The notes beneath the pieces were generated by a model. That model saw only the letters and a list, made by a program, of their open reading frames with translations. It had not been told where the DNA came from and did not search any database. The translations under genes were made by a program, and so were the position numbers. Of a stretch of DNA of 64,000 nt, positions 52,720 through 60,868 are shown one piece after another. The stretch comes from Bradyrhizobium ivorense (GTDB taxonomy: Bacteria > Pseudomonadota > Alphaproteobacteria > Rhizobiales > Xanthobacteraceae). Each line of letters starts with the position of its first letter. The stretch's first letter is position 1. The DNA lies in contig NZ_CAADFC020000029.1 in NCBI RefSeq assembly GCF_900696085.1, positions 124,001 to 188,000 on the forward strand. Direction: 5' to 3'.

Positions 52720-52778
52720 CTAGCCGAGGATGCGGAAAATCGCAACTTTTGCCGCCGTTTCGACAGGGAGCACCGCAA

Positions 52779-53606
52779 ATGCCGACACGGCCGCTGACGC
52801 AGGACGACCCGCTGGACGATTTCGCGCGCCGCGAGGTCACGCTCGATGGTGTGAGCAAGATCGTCCATATCGCGGGGCAGGGACCTGCTGTCATCGTGAT
52901 GGCGGAGATGCCGGGCATCAGCCCGCATGTCGCGCGGTTCGCGCGCTGGGTGCGCGACGCCGGCTTCACCATCTACATGCCGTCGCTGTTCGGCCGCGAC
53001 GGCGCCGTGGCCGGTGCGGAGGCGGGTGCCGCGGTGTTCCAGCGCGCCTGCGTCAGCGCGGAGTTTCGCGCGATGGCCGCCAACCAGTCGAGCCCGGTGA
53101 CGCAGTGGCTGCGTTCGCTGGCGCGCTTCGCCCATGGCGAATGCGGCGGTCCTGGCGTCGGCGCCATCGGCATGTGTTTTACCGGAAACTTCGCGCTCAC
53201 CATGATGCTGGAGCCGTCGATGCTGGCGCCGGTGCTGTCGCAGCCGTCATTGCCGCTGAACGATCCGGCGGGCATCGAGATTGCGCCCGACGAGGTCAAG
53301 GCGGTCCGCGAACGGCTGGAGCGCGAGGACCTGACCGTGCTGGCCTATCGTTTCGAGGGCGACAAGTTCTGCATGGCGCAGCGCTTTGCGGCCTATGCCG
53401 AGGCGCTCGGCGACCGCTTCGTCGGGCGGGTGCTGCCCGACAGCGCGGCGAACCGCGACGTGCCGCCATTCTTCCAGAATTTCGTCACCACGCCGCACAG
53501 CGTCGTGACCGTGCATCTGATCGACGAGGCCGGCCAGCCGACGATCGCGGCCCGCGACGAGATTTTGGCGTTCTTCAAACGGAGGCTGTCAACCGCGCGC
53601 GGTTGA
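52779..53606 (+). CDS. Dienelactone-hydrolase-family protein
   Basis: A 275-residue alpha/beta hydrolase. The nucleophile elbow GAIGMCFTGNFAL has Cys133 in the dienelactone-hydrolase position, and VIVMAEMPGISPHVARFARW carries the oxyanion-hole glutamate region. The catalytic Asp and His are less clear; TPHSVVTVHLIDE near the C-terminus holds a candidate His. Classical enzymes open dienelactones in chlorocatechol breakdown, but this protein is longer than those (about 235 residues) and its substrate is unknown. The ATG at 52779 follows AGGGAG. The 3' end overlaps the convergent cbtA gene by 18 bases. Confidence 0.87.
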   Translation: MPTRPLTQDDPLDDFARREVTLDGVSKIVHIAGQGPAVIVMAEMPGISPHVARFARWVRDAGFTIYMPSLFGRDGAVAGAEAGAAVFQRACVSAEFRAMAANQSSPVTQWLRSLARFAHGECGGPGVGAIGMCFTGNFALTMMLEPSMLAPVLSQPSLPLNDPAGIEIAPDEVKAVRERLEREDLTVLAYRFEGDKFCMAQRFAAYAEALGDRFVGRVLPDSAANRDVPPFFQNFVTTPHSVVTVHLIDEAGQPTIAARDEILAFFKRRLSTARG

Positions 53607-54338
53607 GGCAGGACGCTCGAGCCAGGCGTACGCGGCGCTGGTCAGGCCGCCGAGCAGCGACCAGAAGATTAGGCTGGTCATCGTCACCGCGACCACGAAC
53701 TGGTGCGACAGCGACGACGGCACCTTGGTCTCGACGTGCTCGAGCTCGGGCGCGCCGATCAGATGCGGCAGCATGATCAGCGCGACGCCGGCGATCGCCG
53801 CCGGCATCGAGCGGCGGAACACGATCAGGCCGAGGCCCGCTGCGGTGGCCAGCACCGCGGTGAGCCACCAGATCTGACGCGACAGCAGCGGCGCCGTCGG
53901 CACGCCCGGCAATTTGGGCGGCAACCCGAGCCCCGGCGCGATGGTGAACACGGCAAAGCCGGCGAGGCCCCACATCAGGCCTTCATGCCATGAGGCCGGC
54001 TCGCCGGTCGCGCCGCCGCGCAGCGAGAGGAAGCCGGCGAGCAGCAGCGCAAAGCCGATCGCGGTGAGGATGTTGGCCCCGGCGGTGTAGGCGTTGCGCT
54101 CCAGTCCCTCGCGCGGCTCCCACGCCTCCGCGCCGTGATCGTGCGCCGCCTGATCATGGACCAGGATCACGTGCGGCTGCGCCAATGCGGCGTCGTGCCG
54201 GTGCTCCGCGGCCTTCTCGTAAACCTCGGCCTTCAGGATCAGGGGGACGGTGCCGAACTGCTGGACCGCGGTGACGATCAGGCCGACCACGAAGCCGGCA
54301 ATGACCGATGCGAACACGATCGAGCGAAAGGTGCCCAT
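53589..54338 (-). CDS. cbtA: Cobalt transporter subunit CbtA
   Basis: A 249-residue inner-membrane protein with about five to six hydrophobic helices, matching CbtA, the predicted cobalt uptake component found under cobalamin control in proteobacteria. The N-terminal helix SIVFASVIAGFVVGLIVTAV is followed by a periplasmic loop with many histidines (EHRHDAALAQPHVILVHDQ and AAHDHG), suited to cobalt capture. It lies four bases downstream of cbtB and ends the minus-strand cobalamin operon, overlapping the convergent hydrolase gene by 18 bases. Confidence 0.92.
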   Translation of the reverse strand: MGTFRSIVFASVIAGFVVGLIVTAVQQFGTVPLILKAEVYEKAAEHRHDAALAQPHVILVHDQAAHDHGAEAWEPREGLERNAYTAGANILTAIGFALLLAGFLSLRGGATGEPASWHEGLMWGLAGFAVFTIAPGLGLPPKLPGVPTAPLLSRQIWWLTAVLATAAGLGLIVFRRSMPAAIAGVALIMLPHLIGAPELEHVETKVPSSLSHQFVVAVTMTSLIFWSLLGGLTSAAYAWLERPASTARG

Positions 54339-54342
54339 GCGG

Positions 54343-54534
54343 TCAGTGGCAGGGGAACGCGTTCGAGTGGCGCACGTCGTGCGCGGCGTTGTGGATCACG
54401 TCGATGTGAGAGAAGCCGACGACGCCGACGATGAACAGGCCGAGCACCATCGCCATCAGGGATTGCGTCAGCCGTCCGACCTGTCCGGCCGCGACCGGAA
54501 GATGCGTGGCTTGCGTAACCTGGGACTGGCTCAT
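54343..54534 (-). CDS. cbtB: Cobalt transporter subunit CbtB
   Basis: A 63-residue small membrane protein with one helix (LMAMVLGLFIVGVVGF) and a short C-terminal His-rich tail (SHIDVIHNAAHDVRHS), the hallmark of CbtB. It acts with CbtA in predicted cobalt import for cobalamin synthesis. The ATG at 54534 overlaps the stop codon of the upstream DUF1488-like gene (ATGA), so the two are translationally coupled. Confidence 0.93.
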   Translation of the reverse strand: MSQSQVTQATHLPVAAGQVGRLTQSLMAMVLGLFIVGVVGFSHIDVIHNAAHDVRHSNAFPCH

Positions 54535-54842
54535 GGTTGTTCTCCGCGTTCGGTTTGACCGGCTTCTAGCAGCTTTCGGGCGATGTCGCGACTGGTAAGA
54601 TGCAGATTTGTGCCAGGTAGAATGCGCTTGCGCGCGATCTTGGCGTGCGCCGCCGCCCGGAATGCAGCCTCAAAGCGCGCGAAATAGCCGAGGCTGGCCT
54701 CCGGCGTCGGTTCTGTGCCCAGCAGCGTCCGCAGCGCGCCGCGATGGACCGCGCAGATCGCGCCGTCCCCGACCGGAAAGACCAGCGAGGAGATGTCGGC
54801 GCGCCAGCGAGCGCCGCTGCTAGCGCCGGATCGTGAATTCAC
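54531..54842 (-). CDS. DUF1488-like hypothetical protein between bluB and cbtB
   Basis: A protein of about 103 residues in the gap between bluB and cbtB. The segment SSLVFPVGDGAICAVHRGAL, then FARFEAAFRAAAHAKIARKR and NLHLTSRDIARKL, resembles the DUF1488 pattern (two strands, a helix, and a terminal LTS-D box), though I have only memory to compare with. The start is uncertain: no ATG is available, and GTG at 54842 would overlap the end of bluB by 23 bases. Its stop shares bases with the cbtB start, strong evidence that it is translated. A role in cobalt or cobalamin metabolism is guilt by association only. Confidence 0.6.
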   Translation of the reverse strand: MNSRSGASSGARWRADISSLVFPVGDGAICAVHRGALRTLLGTEPTPEASLGYFARFEAAFRAAAHAKIARKRILPGTNLHLTSRDIARKLLEAGQTERGEQP

Positions 54843-55452
54843 CCGGACCCCGCCGCGATTCCCATTTGGCCTGCTCGAGCTCCGGCCGATCACACTCGGC
54901 CTCGGGGTAGCCGACGCAGAGATAGCCGATGAATTTCCACGATTTTGGCACGTCGAGGATGTCATGGATGCGCAGTGGATCGAGGATCGACACCCAGCCG
55001 AGCCCGATGCCTTCCGCGCGGGCGGCCAGCCACATCGAGCAGATCGCGGCGACGACGGAATAGTCGACCGTCTCCGGCATCGTCGCGCGCCCGAGGCCGG
55101 AGCCGATGGTCGCGTCCTTTTCCGCAAACACGGCGAGATGGCCTGGTGCCTCCGCGAGGCCCGACAGCTTGAGCGCCGCATATTTTGCCGCGCGCTCGCC
55201 GGAATAGGATTTGAGCGCATCGGCGTTGCAGGACTTGAAATCCTCGATCACGGCGCGGCGCCGCGCTGCGTCGTCGACGACGACGAAGCGCCAGGGCTGG
55301 CTCAGGCCGACCGACGGCGACAGGCAGGCGATTTCGATCAGCCGCTCGAGCGTGCCATCAGGCAGCGGGTCGGTGCGAAAACGCCGGACGTCGCGGCGCC
55401 ACACGAACAGCTCGTGCAGCTGGCGGCGAAATGCATCGTCGAATGCGACCAT
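54820..55452 (-). CDS. bluB: 5,6-dimethylbenzimidazole synthase
   Basis: A 210-residue nitroreductase-fold enzyme that fragments reduced FMN with oxygen to make the lower ligand of cobalamin. WRRDVRRFRTDPLPDG binds flavin phosphate, and CLSPSVGLSQPWRFVVVDD and AEAPGHLAVFAEKDATIGSG are BluB hallmarks. GWVSILDPLRIHDILDVP completes the fold. It lies 43 bases downstream of cobU on the minus strand. Presence of bluB means the organism should make its own aerobic DMB. Confidence 0.96.
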   Translation of the reverse strand: MVAFDDAFRRQLHELFVWRRDVRRFRTDPLPDGTLERLIEIACLSPSVGLSQPWRFVVVDDAARRRAVIEDFKSCNADALKSYSGERAAKYAALKLSGLAEAPGHLAVFAEKDATIGSGLGRATMPETVDYSVVAAICSMWLAARAEGIGLGWVSILDPLRIHDILDVPKSWKFIGYLCVGYPEAECDRPELEQAKWESRRGPGEFTIRR

Positions 55453-55495
55453 CAGCGGCGTCCCGACTCGGGCAGGGAGCGTATACCAGCAGATG

Positions 55496-55999
55496 TCATT
55501 TGAGCTTCATCGGCAAGCCGGCCACGACGAATTCCACTTCATTCGCGACCTCGGCAATGGTCTGGTTCATCAGGCCCGCGGCGTCGCGGAACGTCCGCGC
55601 CAATGCATTGTCAGGCACGATGCCGAGGCCAACTTCGTTGGTGACCAGGATGACCGGGCTTTGTTGCCGCGGCAGCGCGTTGGCGAGGCGCATGACTTCC
55701 TGCGGCCAGTCGCGCTCCGCATGCAGCAGGTTCGAGAGCCAGAGCGTCAGGCAATCGACCAGCCTGGCGCCGGCGCCATCGGTCTCGGTCAGCGCCTCGA
55801 CAAGGTCGAGCGGCACTTCGCGCTCGATCCAGTCGTTGCCGCGCCGTGCGCGGTGTCTTGCGATCCGCTCGTCCATTTCCGCATCGAGCGCTTCGGCCGT
55901 TGCGATATAGACGGGCTGTCCCGCAAAGCTGCGCGCGCGGACTTCGGCGCGGCGGCTTTTCCCGGATCGAGCTCCGCCCGTGACCAGAATGACGGTCAT
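55496..55999 (-). CDS. cobU: Adenosylcobinamide kinase/guanylyltransferase
   Basis: A 167-residue bifunctional enzyme (CobP in the aerobic nomenclature) that phosphorylates adenosylcobinamide and attaches GMP. The P-loop GGARSGKSR is at residues 8-16, VYIATAEALDAEMDERIARH holds the guanylylated His region, and LVDCLTLWLSNLL and VTNEVGLGIVPDNALARTFR are family signatures. The ATG at 55999 has AGGAG eight bases upstream. It heads the minus-strand run to cbtA and is divergent from cobD. Confidence 0.95.
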   Translation of the reverse strand: MTVILVTGGARSGKSRRAEVRARSFAGQPVYIATAEALDAEMDERIARHRARRGNDWIEREVPLDLVEALTETDGAGARLVDCLTLWLSNLLHAERDWPQEVMRLANALPRQQSPVILVTNEVGLGIVPDNALARTFRDAAGLMNQTIAEVANEVEFVVAGLPMKLK

Positions 56000-56126
56000 C
56001 GTGATCTCCTGTTGCGTCCGCACTAGCCGCAATCGCGGCGAAAGACAAAGCCGAAATCCATCGCGGAGGGCTTGCGCTCGGCCAACGTCTTGCGCATCAG
56101 GGGAGGCCGAGGCGGGAGAAGGTGCG

Positions 56127-57068
56127 TTGGTTTTTGCGGGAGCGATGGCGGTGGCGATGGCGCTGGATGCCTTGATCGGCTGGCCAAACTGGCTGTTCGC
56201 GCGCGTCGGCCATCCCGTGACCTGGCTCGGCCGGCTGATCGATGCGGTCGATGGCGGCTGGAACCGGAGCTCCGATCCACCCACGGTCCGACGCATGGCT
56301 GGTGTGGCGGGAGCTCTTCTCGTGATCGCCTTGGCGGTCGCGCTTGGCTGGGCCGTTCAGACCGCGCTCGGCTCGGGATGGGTACGCGTGATCGTGCTGG
56401 GAATTTTGGCATGGCCGCTGGTGGCCTTGCGCTCGCTGCATGATCATGTCGCTGCGGTCGCACATCCGCTCGCATCGGGCGATATCGCGGGGGCGCGCGC
56501 TGCGGTGTCGCAGATTGTGGGGCGCGATCCGGCCACGCTCGATGAGGCCGGCATTGCGCGCGCGGCGATCGAGAGCCTCGCCGAGAATGCGTCCGACGGC
56601 ATCGTGGCGCCGGTGTTTTGGGGCGCCGTGTTCGGGCTGCCCGGCATTTTCGGCTACAAGGCGATCAACACGCTGGACTCCATGATCGGTCATCGCACCG
56701 AGCGGCACGAAGCCTTCGGCTGGGCCGCGGCGCGCATCGACGATGTCGCCAACCTGATCCCGGCGCGGCTGACCGGCGTGCTGTTCGTGCTGCTGTCCGC
56801 GCAACCTGCGCAGGCATGGTCGTGCATGCTGCGCGACGCGCGCCGCCATCGTTCGCCGAATGCCGGCTGGCCGGAAGCTGCGATGGCCGGCACGCTCTGC
56901 GTGCGGCTCAGCGGCCCCCGCATCTATCACGGCAGCACGGCAGACGAGCCGTGGTTGAACGAAGGCGCGCGCGATCCGGATGCGGCCGATATCGGCGGAG
57001 GACTGAAACTCTATCGCCGCGCGATGCTGTTGTTGGCTGGGGTGTTCGTGGTGCTTACGTTGCTGTAA
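56127..57068 (+). CDS. cobD: Adenosylcobinamide-phosphate synthase (CobD/CbiB)
   Basis: An integral membrane enzyme of about 313 residues joining aminopropanol phosphate to adenosylcobyric acid. MALDALIGWPNWLFARVGHP and VTWLGRLIDAVD match the CbiB N-terminus. ESLAENASDGIVAPVFWGAV and GYKAINTLDSMIGHRTERHE are diagnostic. I start at TTG 56127 because GGGAGAAGG sits just before it; ATG 56145 is a possible start losing six residues. Followed after ten bases by cobC, with which it forms a plus-strand pair. Confidence 0.92.
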   Translation: MVFAGAMAVAMALDALIGWPNWLFARVGHPVTWLGRLIDAVDGGWNRSSDPPTVRRMAGVAGALLVIALAVALGWAVQTALGSGWVRVIVLGILAWPLVALRSLHDHVAAVAHPLASGDIAGARAAVSQIVGRDPATLDEAGIARAAIESLAENASDGIVAPVFWGAVFGLPGIFGYKAINTLDSMIGHRTERHEAFGWAAARIDDVANLIPARLTGVLFVLLSAQPAQAWSCMLRDARRHRSPNAGWPEAAMAGTLCVRLSGPRIYHGSTADEPWLNEGARDPDAADIGGGLKLYRRAMLLLAGVFVVLTLL

Positions 57069-57078
57069 GAGGGCGGGC

Positions 57079-58044
57079 ATGCAAGAGCACGGCGGAAATC
57101 TCGATGTCGCCCGGCAGCGCTTCGGCGGCCGCGCAGAGGACTGGATCGACCTGTCGACCGGGATCAACCGGCTGCCTTATCCCGACGTCGACGTGGAGCC
57201 GCGGCAATGGAGCGCGCTGCCGTCGCGCGCCGACATCGAATCCCTCCATCACGCGGCGCGGCAGGCTTACGCGACCGGCGCGCCGATCGTGGCGCTGGCG
57301 GGCGCGCAGGCGGCAATTCAGTTGCTGCCGCGTTTGGCTCCCCGGGGACAGGCACGCATTCTTGGACCGACTTACAATGAATATGCCGCAGTGCTGCGGG
57401 CCGCGGGTTGGGACGCCGCCGAGGTGTCCGATCTAGGCGCGCTGGCGGGCGCCGATCTCGCCGTTGTTGTCAATCCGAACAATCCGGATGGGCGCTGCCA
57501 TGATCGGCGCGAGTTGCTTGCGCTGTTGCCGCGCATTGGGCGGCTCGTCATCGATGAGAGCTTTGCAGACGTTGCTCCGAGCCTGTCGCTCGCACCGGAA
57601 GCGGGGCGGCCGAACCTCCTGATCCTGCGTTCCTTCGGCAAGTTTTACGGGCTGGCCGGCTTGCGGCTCGGCTTCGCGATCGGCGGCGAGCGGGATATCG
57701 CTGGCCTTGCGGCAATGGCGGGACCATGGCCGGTTTCGGGCGCCGCAATCGCGATCGGCCGGCGCGCGCTACTCGATCGCGACTGGGCAGAGGAGACGGT
57801 CAAACGGCTGGCGGGCGACAGCGTCAGGCTCGACGCGGCGGTACGACCGCAGGGCTGGCGGCTGGTCGGCGGCACGCCGCTGTTCCGGCTCTACGAGACC
57901 GGCGATGCGCTGGCGGCGCAGGAGAAGCTTGCGCGCGGAATGATCTGGTCGCGCGTGTTCGCGCAGAAGCCGGGATGGCTGCGGCTCGGTCTGCCCGGCA
58001 ATGAGAGCGAATGGGCGCGCCTTGCGGAGGTGCTGGCGCGCTGA
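57079..58044 (+). CDS. cobC: Threonine-phosphate decarboxylase
   Basis: A 321-residue PLP aminotransferase-fold enzyme that supplies (R)-1-aminopropan-2-ol phosphate for the nucleotide loop. It opens MQEHGGNLDVARQRFG, the family signature, has DLSTGINRLPYP, and the PLP lysine is K188 in RSFGKFYGLAGLRLGFA. VVNPNNPDGR and VIDESFADVAPS complete the cofactor site. It follows cobD by ten bases and ends convergently three bases from cobQ. Confidence 0.94.
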   Translation: MQEHGGNLDVARQRFGGRAEDWIDLSTGINRLPYPDVDVEPRQWSALPSRADIESLHHAARQAYATGAPIVALAGAQAAIQLLPRLAPRGQARILGPTYNEYAAVLRAAGWDAAEVSDLGALAGADLAVVVNPNNPDGRCHDRRELLALLPRIGRLVIDESFADVAPSLSLAPEAGRPNLLILRSFGKFYGLAGLRLGFAIGGERDIAGLAAMAGPWPVSGAAIAIGRRALLDRDWAEETVKRLAGDSVRLDAAVRPQGWRLVGGTPLFRLYETGDALAAQEKLARGMIWSRVFAQKPGWLRLGLPGNESEWARLAEVLAR

Positions 58045-58047
58045 CGG

Positions 58048-59496
58048 TCAGCGGGCCAGCGCGAATATCCCGTCGACATCGAGATGCGCCTCGATGTGAT
58101 CGGCGAGCGCGTCGAGCGCGCTCTCGACTCTCGCGCCGTAAGGCTGGTCCGTTGCGGCAATATCGAGTTTTGCGAGGAACGACTTGCGAAAATCGTCCGA
58201 TGCGAACAGCCCGTGCAGATAGCTGCCGTGAACGCGTCCATCGGCGGAGACGGCGCCTTCCGGCTCGCCATCAACAACCGCAAACGGCCGCGCGCGATCG
58301 GGCCCATCGGTGCGTCCGATGTGGATCTCGTAGGCGCTGATCGCCTGATCCGTCGCGGCGTGGACAGCGTTGACGCGCGTCAGCGTCTTCTGCTCGGTCA
58401 TGGTGGTCGCGACGTCGAGCAGCCCGAGGCCAGGCGTTTCGCCGGCGGGGCCTTCGATGCCATCGGGATCGGCGACGGTTTGCCCGAGCATCTGATATCC
58501 GCCGCACAGGCCCAGCACATGGCCGCCGCGGCGATGATGCGCCAAGAGATCGATGTCCCAGCCCTGCGCGCGCAGGAAGGCGAGGTCGCCGCGCGTCGAT
58601 TTCGAGCCGGGCAGGATGACGAGTTTTGCATCGCCCGGAATGGCTTCGCCCGGGCGCACCATCACCAGGTCGACGCCGGGCTCAAGCTTCAGCGGATCGA
58701 GATCGTCGAAATTGGCGATCCGCGACAGCGCGAGAAACGCGGTCTTGCACTGGCCTACCTTGCGGGCCTCGCCGAGCCCAAGCGCATCCTCGGCCGGCAG
58801 CTCGCCGGCGCGGGCGAACCAGGGCAGCACGCCAAAGCCGCGCCACGCGGTGCGGGCCTCGATCAGCCGGTAACCGTCGTCGAACAGCGTGGGATCGCCG
58901 CGGAATTTGTTGATGACAAAGCCCTGGATCATCGCGGCGTCCTCGGGATCGATCACGGTCTTGATGCCGACCAGCTGCGCGATCGCGCCGCCGCGGTCGA
59001 TGTCGCCGACCAGCACCACCGGCACGTCGGCCTTGCGCGCAAAGCCCATGTTCGCAATATCGGCCTTGCGCAGATTGACCTCGGCGGGACTGCCGGCGCC
59101 TTCGACCAGCACGAGATCGGCGCGCGCCTTCAGGCGCGCAAAACTCTCCAGCACCGCGCCCATCAAGGTCGGCTTGATGGCGGCGTATTCACGGGCACGG
59201 GCGGTCGCGACGCGCTTGCCCTGCACGATGATCTGGGCGCCGACATCGCTCTCCGGCTTCAGCAGCACCGGGTTCATGTCGGTGTGCGGCTCGACCCCGG
59301 CGGCGAGCGCCTGCAGCGCCTGGGCGCGGCCGATCTCGCCGCCGTCGACGGTGACCGCCGCGTTGTTCGACATGTTCTGCGGCTTGAACGGCAGCACGCG
59401 CAGCCCGCGCCGCCTGGCGGCGCGCGCCAGCCCCGCGACGATGAGCGACTTGCCCACGTCCGAGCCGGCACCCTGGATCATCAATGCACGCGCCAT
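58048..59496 (-). CDS. cobQ: Cobyric acid synthase
   Basis: A 482-residue amidotransferase that amidates four carboxylates of adenosylcobyrinic acid a,c-diamide. The ATP-binding GAGSDVGKSLIVAGLAR begins near residue 10, FKPQNMSNNAAVTVDGGEIG follows, and the C-terminal triad-type glutaminase domain has the nucleophile near Cys331 in HVLGLCGGYQMLG and His in GSYLHGLFASDDFR. It is 12 bases downstream of cobO on the minus strand, so they form an operon. Confidence 0.96.
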   Translation of the reverse strand: MARALMIQGAGSDVGKSLIVAGLARAARRRGLRVLPFKPQNMSNNAAVTVDGGEIGRAQALQALAAGVEPHTDMNPVLLKPESDVGAQIIVQGKRVATARAREYAAIKPTLMGAVLESFARLKARADLVLVEGAGSPAEVNLRKADIANMGFARKADVPVVLVGDIDRGGAIAQLVGIKTVIDPEDAAMIQGFVINKFRGDPTLFDDGYRLIEARTAWRGFGVLPWFARAGELPAEDALGLGEARKVGQCKTAFLALSRIANFDDLDPLKLEPGVDLVMVRPGEAIPGDAKLVILPGSKSTRGDLAFLRAQGWDIDLLAHHRRGGHVLGLCGGYQMLGQTVADPDGIEGPAGETPGLGLLDVATTMTEQKTLTRVNAVHAATDQAISAYEIHIGRTDGPDRARPFAVVDGEPEGAVSADGRVHGSYLHGLFASDDFRKSFLAKLDIAATDQPYGARVESALDALADHIEAHLDVDGIFALAR

Positions 59497-59508
59497 GGTG
59501 ATATCAGC

Positions 59509-60162
59509 TCAGAACTCGACGCCCGGCTGGGCCTTGATGCCGGAGCGGAACGGGTGCTTGACCAGCGTCATCTCGGTGACGAGGTCGGCGATCTCGATCA
59601 ATTCCTCCTTGGCGTTGCGCCCGGTGAGCACGACATGGGTCATCGGCGGCTTCGACGTGGTCAGGAAGTCGACGACGTCGGCGATCGCCAGATAGTCGTA
59701 GCGCAGCGCGATGTTGATCTCGTCGAGCACCACCATGCGCAGGTTTGGATCCGCGATCAGCTGTTTTGCTTTTTCCCAGCCGGCCTGCGCCGCCGCGATG
59801 TCGCGGGCGCGATCCTGCGTTTCCCAGGTAAAGCCTTCGCCCATGGCGTGGAATTGGCAGAGGTCGCCAAAATGTCCGGTGAGCAGGCGGCGCTCGCCGG
59901 TATCCCAGGCGCCCTTGATGAACTGCACCACGGCGCAAGGAAAGCCATGCGCCACGCAGCGCACGATCATGCCGAACGCCGAGGACGATTTTCCTTTGCC
60001 GGCGCCGGTATGAACGATGATCAGGCCTTTTTCGCCGCTCTTGGTCGCCATGATCTTGTCACGGGCAACCTTCTTCTTCGCCATCTTGGCGGCATGCCGC
60101 GCCTCCTGCGACGACTCGCTGCCCGAGGCCTCGTCCTCAGTGGCGTTTTCGTGGGAAGTCAT
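59509..60162 (-). CDS. cobO: Corrinoid adenosyltransferase (CobO/BtuR/CobA type)
   Basis: A 217-residue ATP:co(I)rrinoid adenosyltransferase that adds the upper adenosyl ligand. The P-loop IIVHTGAGKGKSSSAFGM is near residue 48-65, AVVQFIKGAWDTGE follows, and VVLDEINIALRYDYL and VVLTGRNAKEELIEIADLVT are hallmarks. An N-terminal charged tail (SQEARHAAKMAKKKVARDK) is typical of the family. The ATG at 60162 has AAAGGAA upstream. It is divergent from the riboswitch-controlled cobW-cobN operon, 49 bases before the riboswitch begins. Confidence 0.95.
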   Translation of the reverse strand: MTSHENATEDEASGSESSQEARHAAKMAKKKVARDKIMATKSGEKGLIIVHTGAGKGKSSSAFGMIVRCVAHGFPCAVVQFIKGAWDTGERRLLTGHFGDLCQFHAMGEGFTWETQDRARDIAAAQAGWEKAKQLIADPNLRMVVLDEINIALRYDYLAIADVVDFLTTSKPPMTHVVLTGRNAKEELIEIADLVTEMTLVKHPFRSGIKAQPGVEF

Positions 60163-60210
60163 GACGTTCCTTTGGCTTGACAAGTTGGAGCCGTGGACGA
60201 ATGGTGGGCC

Positions 60211-60410
60211 CGCGTTGGTTCCTGTCCTACGACAGGCGAAGAGGGAATGCGATAGGGCGAAAGCCCGAAGCGCAGCCGCCCCCGCGACCGTGACCGGAGA
60301 GATTCCCAAAGCCACTGATTCCTTGACGGAATCGGGAAGGCGGGGATCAAAGGACAAAATCCTGCTCCGCAAGCCGGGAGACCTGCCAGCGCAGTGATGT
60401 GAGAACCGGC
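60211..60410 (+). ncRNA. Cobalamin (adenosylcobalamin) riboswitch
   Basis: The conserved blocks occur in order: P1 arm GGTTC near 60217, GGGAATGCGAT (60243-60253), AGCCGCCCCCGCGACCGTGA around 60273-60292, AAAGCCACTG near 60308-60317, GGGAAGGCGGG near 60334, and the B12 box AAGCCGGGAGACCTGCC (60371-60387). GAGAACC then closes P1. The expression platform follows in the roughly 85 bases before the first ATG at 60497, containing GGGGTGTTCC and GGGGAACG-type arms that could sequester the ribosome site. It should repress DUF1636-cobW-cobN when cobalamin is abundant. Confidence 0.93.
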
Positions 60411-60496
60411 GGACGGGGTGTTCCGCGACGGGGAACGAACCTGTTCATCGTCGGTTCGGTTGCCTCATCGCCCCCGCTGCCAATCTGGGATGGGCG

Positions 60497-60868
60497 ATGA
60501 GCGTTACACTGCATGTCTGCATCACCTGCCGCGCCGGGCAGACGCTGGCCGAAGGTGAAATCCCGCCCGGTGCGCGGCTGCATGCCGCGCTGCTCGACGC
60601 CGGCGTGCCCGACGGCGTCAATCTGGTTCCCGTCGAATGTCTCTCGGCCTGCAGCCAGGGCTGCTCGGTCGCGCTCAGCGCGCCGGGCCGATGGTCCTAT
60701 GTCTACGGCCGGCTGTCGGCGGCCAATGCGCAGGATGTGATCGCGGGCGCGTCGGCTTACGTGGCGGCGCCTGACGGCATCGTGCCGTGGCGCAGCCGCC
60801 CGGAAATCTTTCGCAAGCAATCGCTCGCCCGTATTCCGCCCGTCGTCGTACCCGAGGCCGCCGAATGA
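60497..60868 (+). CDS. DUF1636 ferredoxin-like metal-binding protein
   Basis: A 123-residue protein with four conserved cysteines in the DUF1636 arrangement: HVCITCRAGQ near residues 7-15 and CLSACSQGCSVAL near 55-67. The pattern resembles thioredoxin-like 2Fe-2S ferredoxins. Such genes are recurrent first members of B12-controlled cobW-cobN operons, but the role is not established; electron transfer or cobalt handling is possible. It is the first gene after the riboswitch, and its stop overlaps the cobW start (ATGA at 60865). Confidence 0.88.
   Translation: MSVTLHVCITCRAGQTLAEGEIPPGARLHAALLDAGVPDGVNLVPVECLSACSQGCSVALSAPGRWSYVYGRLSAANAQDVIAGASAYVAAPDGIVPWRSRPEIFRKQSLARIPPVVVPEAAE

Noticed and set aside
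56000..56126. Looked for a second cobalamin riboswitch between divergent cobU and cobD.
   Set aside because: The gap is too short and has no B12 box or companion conserved blocks.
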